Origin: JBBAEA01 sp041656175
GTDB taxonomy: Bacteria > Myxococcota_A > Bradymonadia > UBA4248
Direction: 5' to 3'
Length of the DNA stretch: 33,997 bases
NCBI GenBank assembly: GCA_041656175.1
Contig: JBBAEA010000017.1
Coordinates: forward strand, 1 to 33,997
In this document: in pieces, positions 23,473 through 32,020 of the stretch
How the letters are laid out: each line of letters opens with the position of its first letter
Numbering within the stretch: position 1 is the first letter of the stretch
Notes under the pieces: generated by a model
The model's input: the letters and a program-made list of their open reading frames with translations, nothing else
Told to the model about the DNA's origin: nothing
The model's database searches: none
Program-made: the position numbers and the translations under genes

Positions 23473-24987
23473 CTATAATGGTGAGCTCTCGACGGCGGGG
23501 CTTTTCTTAGCAAAAAGGCGCGTAAACAACGCCGTTCGCTGTAGAAGCGTCGCTAAGCCAACGTATAAAAAACCAGAGCCAAAGAGCATAAGGAAGGGAA
23601 TGGATGCGTAGCCACCAGCCATGATGGCGCGCACAACACCCCAAATAAAATATACACCGATCGCTGTCTCCACCCAAGGTTGCCAATTAATTTTGAAGCG
23701 ATACTTTACATGGCGCCAATCCTGATTCGCCTTAATCACACCGTATTTTGGAGTGCGCACAAAACCAGTTTTGTAGCCAAATAATGCCTCTAAAACGGCG
23801 CGCGTATTGTTGACGCACAACCCAATTCCAAGGCTCATCACAATGGGAAGGTAAAACAGGCGCTCCCAAACGCTCTGCTTGCGCGCCTCACGCTGGGCGA
23901 GCAAATAAAAACTCATGATCGAGAGCGTGGCACAGAAAAACATCAGTGCATCGACCCAAAGACTACGCATCCAGTTTTGATTGATGCGCATCAACACCGC
24001 CATGGGCATCATGAGACTGAGTATAACCATAAGGCAATACGCAATATTATTCGTTAGATGCATAAAAGCTTCCAGCTTTACTTTAAACGGCAACTTGCTC
24101 GTAAGTAATCTTCCCAAAAGTTTTTTTGCCACCTGTATAGAGCCCTTTGCCCAACGGTGCTGCTGGGTCTTAAAGGCGATCATTTCGACGGGAACCTCGG
24201 CAGGCGTCGTTGCTTCATTAATATATACAAAGCGCCAGCCCTTACTCTGAGCGCGGTAGCTCAAATCGAGATCTTCCGTAATGGTATCGTGTTGCCAGCC
24301 ACCCGCATCCCCGATGGTAGCTTTTCGCCAAATTCCCGCCGTGCCGTTAAAGTTAAAAAACCGACCCGAGCGATTGCGTGCAGTATGCTCAATAACAAAG
24401 TGTCCATCTAATAAAATTGCTTGCACACGCGTTAAAAGCGAATATTCGCGGTTCAAATGCTCCCAACGTACTTGCACCATGCCAACATTCTCGTTGGTGA
24501 AAAAGTGTATAGTCTTCTCCAAAAAATCTGCTTGTGGCACAAAATCTGCGTCAAAAACCGCTACAAACTCACCCGTCGCCGTCTTTAGCCCCTCTTCAAG
24601 CGCTCCAGCTTTGTAACCTTCGCGATTCTCGCGGTGCAAATACACGATATCGTAGCCCGCTTCGGCTTTACGCTCCACCGCTCTTCTCGCAATATCAACG
24701 GTATCGTCCGTGGAATCATCCAGCACTTGGATCTGCAGCTTTTCGCGCGGATAGCGCACTTCACAAACCGCGTCTATGAGGCGCTCAACGACGTAGCGCT
24801 CGTTAAACATCGGCAACTGTATCGTTACCTTAGGTAATTCATCAAAATGCTCATCAGGGCTTGGCACATTCTTTCGATGAATCCTATATAACGTCGCCAT
24901 GACGTAGCGATGAACTCCGTAAAATCCTAAAATGCCCAAAATGGCAAAGTAGAGGATGACAAAGACTAAATCAAAACCACCACCCAT
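23473..24987 (-). CDS. Family 2 glycosyltransferase, processive cellulose-synthase-like
   Basis: A 504-residue membrane glycosyltransferase resembling CslA/CESA-type enzymes that make beta-linked polysaccharides from nucleotide sugars. One N-terminal membrane segment (VFVILYFAILGILGFYGV) precedes the catalytic domain. Motifs: DDSTDD at 90-95, DAD at 146-148, TEDLDLS from 237 with the catalytic Asp, and QQHRW at 275-279. That is the D, D, D, QxxRW set of processive GT2 enzymes. Several further membrane segments follow (about residues 315-340, 355-375, 385-410, 450-490). No PilZ domain, BcsB or BcsC is adjacent, so a product other than standard cellulose is likely. The start at 24987 follows AGAGGA five bases upstream. 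Confidence 0.88.
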   Translation of the reverse strand: MGGGFDLVFVILYFAILGILGFYGVHRYVMATLYRIHRKNVPSPDEHFDELPKVTIQLPMFNERYVVERLIDAVCEVRYPREKLQIQVLDDSTDDTVDIARRAVERKAEAGYDIVYLHRENREGYKAGALEEGLKTATGEFVAVFDADFVPQADFLEKTIHFFTNENVGMVQVRWEHLNREYSLLTRVQAILLDGHFVIEHTARNRSGRFFNFNGTAGIWRKATIGDAGGWQHDTITEDLDLSYRAQSKGWRFVYINEATTPAEVPVEMIAFKTQQHRWAKGSIQVAKKLLGRLLTSKLPFKVKLEAFMHLTNNIAYCLMVILSLMMPMAVLMRINQNWMRSLWVDALMFFCATLSIMSFYLLAQREARKQSVWERLFYLPIVMSLGIGLCVNNTRAVLEALFGYKTGFVRTPKYGVIKANQDWRHVKYRFKINWQPWVETAIGVYFIWGVVRAIMAGGYASIPFLMLFGSGFLYVGLATLLQRTALFTRLFAKKSPAVESSPL

Positions 24988-25125
24988 GAATTCCTCTCAA
25001 ATGCAAGCCAATCCTCCGCCCCGACGCTGACTACAGCCCGTAGTCGGCGAAATTCGCTGTGACTCTATGGACAAAGACCTACACTGTCAACTAGAACTTC
25101 ACATTGTCCTTGTATTTCACAGTAT

Positions 25126-25373
25126 GAGACCTTTGCACGGCTAGAAATAACGAATTTAATTTTACAAATTCGATACAGTCTAAAGCAAAATGAGAACTTT
25201 TGTAGAGAAGCACAAGTTAATAATGCTAATTAAATAAGGCTGGTGGAAGATAAAATGACATTTTATTCGAAAAGTGCTTAAAAGAATGCTTTCTTTGGGC
25301 AAGGGGGGTACGGGGGGAAACATCTTTTCTTTGTGCCAAAGAAAAGATGTTTCCCCCTCCGTGCAAAGCTCTC
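25126..25373 (+). mobile_element. Family III MITE, copy 2 (248 bp)
   Basis: It has the same ends as copy 1 (GAGACCTTTGCAC, GTGCAAAGCTCTC). Near the right end is a perfect 21-bp hairpin around the loop TGC, beginning GGGGGAAACATC and ending GATGTTTCCCCC. No transposase ORF. The flanks (AGTAT, CGCTA) show no clear target duplication. It lies in the 24988-25412 spacer between the glycosyltransferase start and the VKOR-DsbA stop; the remainder of that spacer is unremarkable. Confidence 0.82.
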
Positions 25374-25412
25374 CGCTATTTTGACAATAGCAAAAGGGCG
25401 CTATTTGCGACT

Positions 25413-26591
25413 TTACGCCGTCTTTTCTTCTTGGCCACGCGCGGCATAATTCTTCATAAAAAGCCCTAAGCCCGCCAGCAACAAAATCCCGCCCAGTGCC
25501 ATGATGATATAGAATAACCACGGCGTATAGTGCTTAGGTGCCACCTTATTGATAGCATCGCGGTATGGCTGCATACCTTTGGATTTATCAAAACCGATGA
25601 TCCGCGTCTGGTCGATCCACACCGTGGGAGCGCCTTTAAAACCCGAGCTTTTTACAAGAGCCAAGCTAGCCTCAACCGCATCTGCGGCGTCTTTACTCTT
25701 CATACAGCGCACAAACTCGTCCTCTTCTATGCTGCACTTCTGCACATAGGACTGCAGTACGCTCTGCTCTGTACTTGGAGCCTCAAACATGCAATCGGCA
25801 AAAGCATCGCCCTTCTCCTGCTTCTCCGCGCAGTGGTATGCCAATAAAACCGAGCGATCTACGCGTGTTCCGATGGGAACCGTTAGACGCTTAAAATTAA
25901 CATCCTTGCCGTATTCCTGCAAAAGCTTGCTAAATTGTGGGTGCAGTTCGCGGCAGTGTGGACAATCGAAAGACGAAATTTCAACAACGTTAATTTTCCC
26001 TTCTTTATAGAAGGACTGTATCTCGCTAGGCGCGGTTTTGGGCGATTGGGGCTGAGATGGTTTAAAGGCGCCGTAGCTAAGTGGGCCGCCCGCAATAAGT
26101 ATATAAAGCCCGATCCAAGACAGAAGCGGTAAACGATTGTGCACCTTACTTTCGTCGCCGCGATTAATGAGCATAATGATGGCGGGTATCGTCATAGCGA
26201 TTGCGCAGGAGTCGATCCCCACACAAAGCCAGCAAAACGCCTTCACCTCATACGCCTGTACGACGAGAAACAGAATAGCGCCAAGAGCGGCGAGGACAAT
26301 ACACGCGTTCATCAGCATAAGCAGGCGACGTCGGTTGGCGGCAATAAAGCTTCCAAAAAAGGTGGCACTGTAAGCCAAAAGCCCAAGACTCGGCAAAAAA
26401 ATGCCGTACCTTTGGCCAAACTCTGACTTCGCCACAACGTCACAAGACGCACCTGTTTCGCAGAAGGTGTTAGACGCAAAATAATAGTCTACCGCCAAAG
26501 CCGATGCAAAAATAAGAGCCCCCAAACTCAGAATTCTTATCGCAAAAAGCATGTGTTCACGCGGAATTTTTGCTAAAAATGAATCTGCCAT
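25413..26591 (-). CDS. VKOR-DsbA fusion disulfide oxidase
   Basis: A 392-residue membrane protein combining the two steps of periplasmic disulfide formation. Residues 1-165 are a vitamin K epoxide reductase-like four-helix domain with loop cysteines 44 and 50 (FCETGASC) and the quinone-proximal CWLC (120-123). After another membrane segment, residues about 190-350 form a thioredoxin-like DsbA domain with active-site CPHC (210-213) and the cis-proline region GAPTVW. A further C-terminal membrane segment (WLFYIIMALGGILLLAGLGLF) follows, which is less usual. All redox cysteines are present. Such fusions replace DsbB plus DsbA in several bacteria. A likely client is the cysteine-rich Pal-like lipoprotein encoded 3 kb away. 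A weak AAAGG lies eight bases before ATG. Confidence 0.9.
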   Translation of the reverse strand: MADSFLAKIPREHMLFAIRILSLGALIFASALAVDYYFASNTFCETGASCDVVAKSEFGQRYGIFLPSLGLLAYSATFFGSFIAANRRRLLMLMNACIVLAALGAILFLVVQAYEVKAFCWLCVGIDSCAIAMTIPAIIMLINRGDESKVHNRLPLLSWIGLYILIAGGPLSYGAFKPSQPQSPKTAPSEIQSFYKEGKINVVEISSFDCPHCRELHPQFSKLLQEYGKDVNFKRLTVPIGTRVDRSVLLAYHCAEKQEKGDAFADCMFEAPSTEQSVLQSYVQKCSIEEDEFVRCMKSKDAADAVEASLALVKSSGFKGAPTVWIDQTRIIGFDKSKGMQPYRDAINKVAPKHYTPWLFYIIMALGGILLLAGLGLFMKNYAARGQEEKTA

Positions 26592-26834
26592 CTCACTAAC
26601 CTTTGTTAATATCGCTTCACAGCCTATGGGTGAATTTCTTGTTTAAAAAAAGCCTCGTGCTCTCACGCGGAACACTAAAACAAGTTTTGCTCTTGCATGA
26701 ACAGTGGAAACTTTAGATAAATTTCGCGTGATTGCTAGCAAAGCAAAATATATAACAAAAAAGCGCAGTCAAAAAAAGCTCTCATAAGCTTCTGGGAAGT
26801 TCCTCGCTACCCAAAATTACCCCCAGCTCCCCCC

Positions 26835-26966
26835 TAGTGCAAGCGCAGCGCCCCGTTTTGGCTAAAATAAAACGGGGCGCTGCGGGCTTACTACGAATTG
26901 TGAGACTTTCCCCACAAAATACTAAAGCTAAACAATAGCCAACAAACGACTTTGCGTTTTCTGCAG
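26835..26966. repeat. Family II element, copy H
   Basis: A more diverged copy in the 26592-26986 spacer. It has a perfect 16-bp stem, CGCAGCGCCCCGTTTT (26844-26859) against AAAACGGGGCGCTGCG (26869-26884), around a nine-base loop. The left end TAGTGCAAGCGCA and right end GACTTTGCGTTTTCTGC resemble copies F and G. It retains a TTTCCCCACAAAA box. No T-run follows the stem. The rest of the spacer holds nothing I can name. Confidence 0.6.
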
Positions 26967-26986
26967 CCCCTCCCAGCGAGCTAGCG

Positions 26987-28384
26987 CTAAAATCCGATTT
27001 GGCGAGGCGCCCTTGGGAAGGGAATGACGTCGCGGATATTGTCGAGACCTGTGGCGTACATGATTGCACGCTCAAAGCCGAGCCCAAAGCCCGCGTGCGG
27101 AACCGTGCCGTAACGGCGCAAGTCGCGGTACCAGGTGTAAGACGCCGCGTCTAGCCCAAACTCGCTTAGCCGGCGGTCAAAGTAATCTAGACGCTCCTCG
27201 CGCTGACTTCCGCCGATGATTTCGCCAATGCCTGGAACCAAAACGTCCATGGCCGCAACCGTCTTCTCATCGTCGTTTAGGCGCATATAAAAAGCTTTAA
27301 TTTCTTTGGGATAGTTAAGAATGGCGACGGGGCCGCCGATAACTTTTTCGGTGATGTAGCGCTCATGCTCGGTTTGCAAATCCATGCCCCAGTGCACAGG
27401 GTACTCAAAGCTTGTATCGCTCTTTTCCAGATGCTTGATGGCCTCTGTATATTGCATGATCGTCAGATCTGACTTTAGCAATTTTTCTAGACGCTTAACG
27501 CAGTCTTTATCGACGCGTTGCGCAAAAAAGGCCATATCATCCGCGCGCTCCTCGAGTAGTTGCGCAAAAATCGATTTGAGAAAATCCCACGAAAGCTGGG
27601 CATCGTCGTAGATGTCTGCAAATGCGATCTCGGGCTCAATCATCCAAAATTCAGAGAGATGGCGTCGCGTGTTGGAGTTTTCGGCTCTAAACGTAGGGCC
27701 AAAGGTGTACACGCGCGAAAGTGCGCAAGCGTAAGTCTCGACGTTGAGTTGGCCAGAAACGGTGAGGTGCGCAGACTTCCCAAAAAAATCTTTCGAATAA
27801 TCTACGTCGCCATCAGCGTTTCGCGGAATATTCGCCAGATCCAAGGTCGAAACTCTGAACATATCTCCAGCGCCTTCGCAGTCCGAGGCGGTAATGATGG
27901 GCGTGTGAATCCAGTAAAACTGTCGTTCATCGAAAAAGCGATGAATTGCCATCGACAAACAATGACGTACCCGCGCCACTGCAGCAAAAAGATTGGTTCT
28001 CGGGCGCAAGTGCGCAACTTCGCGCAAAAACTCTCGCGAGTGCGCCTTTGGCTGAATAGGATAGCTATCGGGATCTTCCACCCAACCTACAACCCTAAGC
28101 TCGGAAACGGCGAGTTCATAGTTCTGTTCTCGCCCTTGGGCGGCAACGATTTTGCCTTTCGCCTCAACTGAGCAACCCGCCGTAATATGCAAAACTTCGC
28201 TTTGGTAGTTTGGCAAAGTTGCGGCAACCACAAGCTGTAAAGGCGCAAAACACGTCCCGTCCGAGAGGTGAATAAACGAAAAACCCGCTTTGGAATCACG
28301 GCGCGTACGCACCCAGCCACGTACCGTGACTTCTGCGTCAACACTAAACTTGGACTCAAAGATCTCTTTGATCATGGCCAACAT
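26987..28384 (-). CDS. asnS: Asparaginyl-tRNA synthetase
   Basis: A 465-residue class II synthetase charging tRNA-Asn in the cytoplasm. The N-terminal OB-fold anticodon-binding domain includes VRGWVRTRRDSKAGFSFIHL and DGTCFAPLQLVV. The catalytic core has motif 2 as TFGPTFRAENSNTRRHLSEF and motif 3 as GFGLGFERAIMYATG, with the C-terminal DVIPFPRAPRQIGF typical of AsnS. Length equals E. coli AsnS (466). I chose the ATG at 28384 because GGGAG lies eight bases upstream and the family starts near MLAMIKEIFES; the longer frame to 28489 adds 35 unrelated residues. A dedicated AsnS suggests tRNA-Asn is charged directly. Confidence 0.95.
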   Translation of the reverse strand: MLAMIKEIFESKFSVDAEVTVRGWVRTRRDSKAGFSFIHLSDGTCFAPLQLVVAATLPNYQSEVLHITAGCSVEAKGKIVAAQGREQNYELAVSELRVVGWVEDPDSYPIQPKAHSREFLREVAHLRPRTNLFAAVARVRHCLSMAIHRFFDERQFYWIHTPIITASDCEGAGDMFRVSTLDLANIPRNADGDVDYSKDFFGKSAHLTVSGQLNVETYACALSRVYTFGPTFRAENSNTRRHLSEFWMIEPEIAFADIYDDAQLSWDFLKSIFAQLLEERADDMAFFAQRVDKDCVKRLEKLLKSDLTIMQYTEAIKHLEKSDTSFEYPVHWGMDLQTEHERYITEKVIGGPVAILNYPKEIKAFYMRLNDDEKTVAAMDVLVPGIGEIIGGSQREERLDYFDRRLSEFGLDAASYTWYRDLRRYGTVPHAGFGLGFERAIMYATGLDNIRDVIPFPRAPRQIGF

Positions 28385-28568
28385 AAAAGTAGCTCCCATT
28401 GGTTTGAATAATCGCGAAATAGCCAAAGCTACCGCGCAGTTGCAATCACTTATGGCAAAGTTGCGCAAAATTGCAACGTTTTTGCGCACTCTTGCCCAGA
28501 ACTAAAGTCGATGCATTTAATAGGCAAAACCCTCACTCCCGATGCGCAAAACACGCAAAAGCGCGACA

Positions 28569-29801
28569 TTAGTGGCAGTCCAAAACGCAAAGCGCTTCAA
28601 TATGCGACGTGCGAGGGAACATATCGAAAAACCGCAATTCACTGACTTTGTACTTCGGCGCTAAGCGCCCGATGTCTCGCCCCAAAACAATAGGATCGCA
28701 CGATATATAAATGATGCGCGCAATATTTGAGACAACGAGATCATCGCAAAATTTTGCGCTCAAACCGTGACGCGGTGGGTCGAGAATGATGGCATCGGCC
28801 AAATTCGTGGGTAGTCCTGCGTCCAGATCGATAAGTTCGTAGTGAAGCGCTTCAGGCTTCATTAAAAGGCTAGCATTCTCTTTTCGACCGCGATTAAAGC
28901 CTTCCTTGCTTCCATAACGTTCGTACGCCAAAACCTCGGGAACAACACGTGCAGCGCAAAAACTAAAATTTCCACAACCCGCAAATGCATCGATAACGCG
29001 CTTTGGAGCCATAAAATTGAGAATTTCTGTAATGGCGTCGTGGATCTGCGCGTTCACTTCGGCATTTGCCTGCATAAATGCGCCTAGCTTGTGGTAGCAG
29101 GCGAGCCGAGCTGTCATTTCTTTAACAAAGGCTTCGCCAAAAACTTTCTCTCCGATCTTAAAGCCGGCAATCACAGCTTGCTTTAGCAGCTCTTTGCAAA
29201 CTTCGATTCTACAGTCTTTGGGGTTTTTGGCATAAATGACGGCGAAAGCGCGATCCGCTGCATCCAGTTCAAGCAGTATTTCGCCTTTGCCACCTGGACG
29301 AAATATGCTTGCGCTTTGAAACGCCGTGAGCGTGTCTTGCAGTTTAGGGTGCATGGCTAAGCAGTGATGGATCGGCACCAAACGATGGGAGCCTGCTGCG
29401 AAAAATCCGAGTTTATCGCCCTCTGCGTGTAGACGAACGCGGCGACGACTAGCATCGTGATCGCGGGCTTCCTTACAGCTATACGTTCCAAGCTCAAAAC
29501 CACCTGCCGCTTTTTTGAGTTCCGAAAACGCAGCTTCAGCCTTGATGGCAAGAGCGTGCTTGGGGTCTACGTAGCGAAAATCGCAGGCGCCGCAATCGCT
29601 GTATGGACATTCGTTTGGAACGCGTAGCGGGGAAGCCTTGAGTATGCGTTTTATGCGAGCGATACTGTAGCGCTTACTATCGCGAGTGATCTCAACATCG
29701 ACGCGCTCCTCGGGAAGAGCACCTTGAACAAATACTACTTTGTTGTCGTGGTATGCCAAAGAAGAAGCGCCGTGCGCCATGCGCAGAGTCTCTACAATCA
29801 T
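28569..29801 (-). CDS. TrmA/RumA-family RNA uracil-5-methyltransferase
   Basis: A 410-residue S-adenosylmethionine-dependent enzyme that methylates uracil C5 in rRNA or tRNA. Residues 1-55 are a TRAM-like RNA-binding domain. A 4Fe-4S site is suggested by Cys65, Cys70, Cys73 and Cys147 (CPYSDCGAC and HHCLAM), as in RumA/RlmD. The methyltransferase fold has FAGCGNFSFCAARVV, DPPRHGL and ISCDP, the last carrying the nucleophilic cysteine, with the final HIEALCVL supplying the general-base Glu. The chain is a little shorter than E. coli RlmD (433). Target specificity cannot be read from sequence. No clear ribosome-binding site precedes the ATG at 29801; the next ATG, seven codons on, would trim the TRAM domain. 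Confidence 0.88.
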   Translation of the reverse strand: MIVETLRMAHGASSLAYHDNKVVFVQGALPEERVDVEITRDSKRYSIARIKRILKASPLRVPNECPYSDCGACDFRYVDPKHALAIKAEAAFSELKKAAGGFELGTYSCKEARDHDASRRRVRLHAEGDKLGFFAAGSHRLVPIHHCLAMHPKLQDTLTAFQSASIFRPGGKGEILLELDAADRAFAVIYAKNPKDCRIEVCKELLKQAVIAGFKIGEKVFGEAFVKEMTARLACYHKLGAFMQANAEVNAQIHDAITEILNFMAPKRVIDAFAGCGNFSFCAARVVPEVLAYERYGSKEGFNRGRKENASLLMKPEALHYELIDLDAGLPTNLADAIILDPPRHGLSAKFCDDLVVSNIARIIYISCDPIVLGRDIGRLAPKYKVSELRFFDMFPRTSHIEALCVLDCH

Positions 29802-30055
29802 ATTAAACTATAAAAAAAGCATGAATCCATAAGAGTTTGGCATTATCGCAAAACCCAGCTAGTCGCCTTTGTATATCCTTAGCTTCATGAGTGCAAAGCG
29901 CCAGGCTAGGAAGTTATCGGGGCTATCCAACGTAAGTGCAAGATCCTTAAAGGAAACTCTGAACAATGCAAAATGAGTAGAGGCAGGTTTCAAAGCTGCC
30001 CCTTGATCAAATCAACGAAAGTTAGGGGAGAGGCGCATTTCAATTTCAAAGAACA

Positions 30056-30300
30056 GAGACCTTTGCACGCCTAGAAGTTGTGAATTTAATTTTACAAATC
30101 CGATACAGTTTTAAACAAAATGAGACATTTTGTAGAGAAGCATAAGTTGATAATACTAATTAAATAAGACAGATAGGAGAATTAATGACATTTTATTCGA
30201 AGAGAGCTTAAAAGAGTGCTTTCTTTGGGGAAGGGGGGTGCGGGGGGAAACATCTTTTCTTTGGCACAAAGAAAAGCGTTTCCCCCCGTGCAAAGCTCTC
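30056..30300 (+). mobile_element. Family III MITE, copy 3 (245 bp)
   Basis: It has the same 13-bp ends as the other copies and the same internal hairpin, though imperfect (CATCTTTTCTTTG against CAAAGAAAAGCG). No ORF of note. The flanks GAACA and GAAGC share only GAA, so there is no clean target duplication. It lies in the 29802-30496 spacer, divergent between the methyltransferase and the HEAT-like lipoprotein gene. The rest of that spacer (29802-30055, 30360-30496) has no feature I can support. Confidence 0.82.
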
Positions 30301-30343
30301 GAAGCAATATTTCTCTTGCCAGATGAAATGCGTTTTGCGCCCC

Positions 30344-30356
30344 GTGCAAAACTCTC
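30344..30356 (+). mobile_element. Solo right end of a family III MITE
   Basis: GTGCAAAACTCTC, preceded by CCCC, is a one-base variant of the family III right terminus (GTGCAAAGCTCTC). It stands 43 bp beyond the end of copy 3. It looks like a leftover from a nested insertion or partial duplication. Confidence 0.55.
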
Positions 30357-30496
30357 TAAACTTTAGTAAAGTGCTTTTTTGTTCATAAGGGGGACGAGCA
30401 AAGATGTATTGTTGTTATTTCGCTATTCTTGTTTACGATTTGTCATGTGGTTTTAGCGTTTCTAAGGCTGCGTACTTCACGCATTAGGAGGAAAGG

Positions 30497-31717
30497 ATGA
30501 GGAAATTTTTATACTTAGCGCTATTCGTAGCTGCGGTTTTTACCATGTCTTGTAACAAAAAGGACGACGCACCCAAAACAGAGGCTGAAGTGCAAGAGGA
30601 GGCTGAGGTGAAAGATAAAGCAGACTTGTCAGCACAGGAACTCATGGAGACGGCCGAGTTCACTGAAGAGGGTTTATTGGGTATCATTAAAGAACCAAAA
30701 GCCATAACAGCATTGGAGTACGAAGCTCTGTTTTTGGCTTACGCAAAATGCGAACTTAAGGATAGCTGTTCGGTAGAATCTTGCCCTGCTAATGACGTGG
30801 CAATTACGTTAAACAAAAAAGATAAATACGACTTTGTGGAAGGTATTAACAGAGCAGAGATACACAAAAAATTACTTAAGCATGCAAACCCCATCGTTCG
30901 GGCGCAAGCGATGTCGCGCTTTCGAGATGTTTGGTCAAAGGATCCTTCTACTTTAGATCTTATTGTGGATGTCTTAAAGCTCGGAAAAGAGCCCGTGGTG
31001 CTTTGCGCATTGTTCGATAATATGCTCATTCAAATAGACGACCCGCGCTTCACCGACTTGGTCTTGGCTGAAGCCAAAAACGAAAATCCAGTAGTCCGCG
31101 CACGGGTTGCTGGCCTATTTGGAAAGGGTCACGGCACAAAGAACGAAGCGGCACTCGCCGTGATGGCACAACTCTTAGAAGACGAGAACCAGGGCGTGCG
31201 AAAAGCCGCGTGCTCCAACGTCGGTGGGATGAATTTAGAACAATTTATTAAGCCCATTGTCGCCATCCTTAGCAATAACGATGAAGCAGAAATCCACGAC
31301 AAATGCGTCGACGCCTTGCTGACCATGTTCTACAACTACCCCTCCCACGAAAACACCAGCGCAGCCGCATACAAAGCATATATGGAGTATTTCGCCAAAA
31401 AACCGCGCAGCGAAAAAGTTCCACCTTGGAATTGCATCAGCGATATCTCTAGCGTCAATAAAGAAACAATCGATGGCTGGAAAAAGCGCGCCAAGTACTT
31501 CAAAGCCGCCGATGTATCTAAAGTTTTCACTGAAATTATTCTCGACGACAATGCCGCGTGGATGGCGCGAAACTCCGCAATCAAAGTCGTCGCTACTTGG
31601 GGCACACTCGCCGACTTAAAAAAGATCAAAAAAAGCCTCGCCAAAAGCAAGCACGATAAAGTAAAGCACGTGATGAAAACGCTGGACGACACTATCGCCA
31701 AATACGGCAAGAAATAA
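30497..31717 (+). CDS. HEAT-like repeat lipoprotein of unknown function
   Basis: A 406-residue predicted lipoprotein. MRKFLYLALFVAAVFTMSC is a signal peptide with lipobox FTMSC. An acidic, disordered linker (residues ~20-55) follows. The rest is helical with HEAT-like units such as ANPIVRAQAMSRFRDVW, ENPVVRARVAGLFGKGHG, ENQGVRKAACSNVGGMN and AWMARNSAIKVVATWGTLAD, spaced by about 40 residues. HEAT solenoids usually bind proteins, so this may be a periplasmic scaffold or adaptor, but the partner is unknown. AGGAGG five bases before the ATG gives a firm start. The next gene downstream, an S41 protease lipoprotein on the same strand, is about 300 bp away beyond repeat E. Confidence 0.8.
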   Translation: MRKFLYLALFVAAVFTMSCNKKDDAPKTEAEVQEEAEVKDKADLSAQELMETAEFTEEGLLGIIKEPKAITALEYEALFLAYAKCELKDSCSVESCPANDVAITLNKKDKYDFVEGINRAEIHKKLLKHANPIVRAQAMSRFRDVWSKDPSTLDLIVDVLKLGKEPVVLCALFDNMLIQIDDPRFTDLVLAEAKNENPVVRARVAGLFGKGHGTKNEAALAVMAQLLEDENQGVRKAACSNVGGMNLEQFIKPIVAILSNNDEAEIHDKCVDALLTMFYNYPSHENTSAAAYKAYMEYFAKKPRSEKVPPWNCISDISSVNKETIDGWKKRAKYFKAADVSKVFTEIILDDNAAWMARNSAIKVVATWGTLADLKKIKKSLAKSKHDKVKHVMKTLDDTIAKYGKK

Positions 31718-31747
31718 GTAGAGTTAAAATTTTGTTGCTGTTTTGGC

Positions 31748-31890
31748 GGGGGGAAATCCCCCCTCGCGTGGGCTTCCTCGTAAAATTCAGCAATTTGCAA
31801 TATAAAATGCGCTGTATTCGCCCAAAGGCTTATCCAGCGCATTTTATTTGCGCATTGCGACTTTTTCTTGGCGATCCCACGCTACCCCCC
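31748..31890 (-). repeat. Family I fold-back element, copy E
   Basis: Reverse orientation, in the 31718-32020 spacer. The central stem ATAAAATGCGCTG/CAGCGCATTTTAT (31802-31814/31835-31847) is 13 perfect pairs, then the constant T/C mismatch and a partly paired ATTCGCC/GGCTTAT around CAAA. The outer boxes read CGTGGG/CCCACG instead of CGCGGG/CCCGCG, a compensated change. The remainder of the spacer shows no other feature. Confidence 0.82.
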
Positions 31891-32020
31891 TATCACTAGC
31901 CATTACAACGAGCTAACCCCAAAAACGGCAAATTGACTCCTAAGCGCAAGATTGGCACTTGGCCTGTCGAAGTTAGCCAAACTTTATTGCGCAAAACCTA
32001 AACTCCAAATTCAAAATTCA

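Noticed and set aside
26844..26884. Strong 16-bp hairpin as a terminator of the VKOR-DsbA gene
   Set aside because: No T-run follows on the minus strand; it is part of a family II element.
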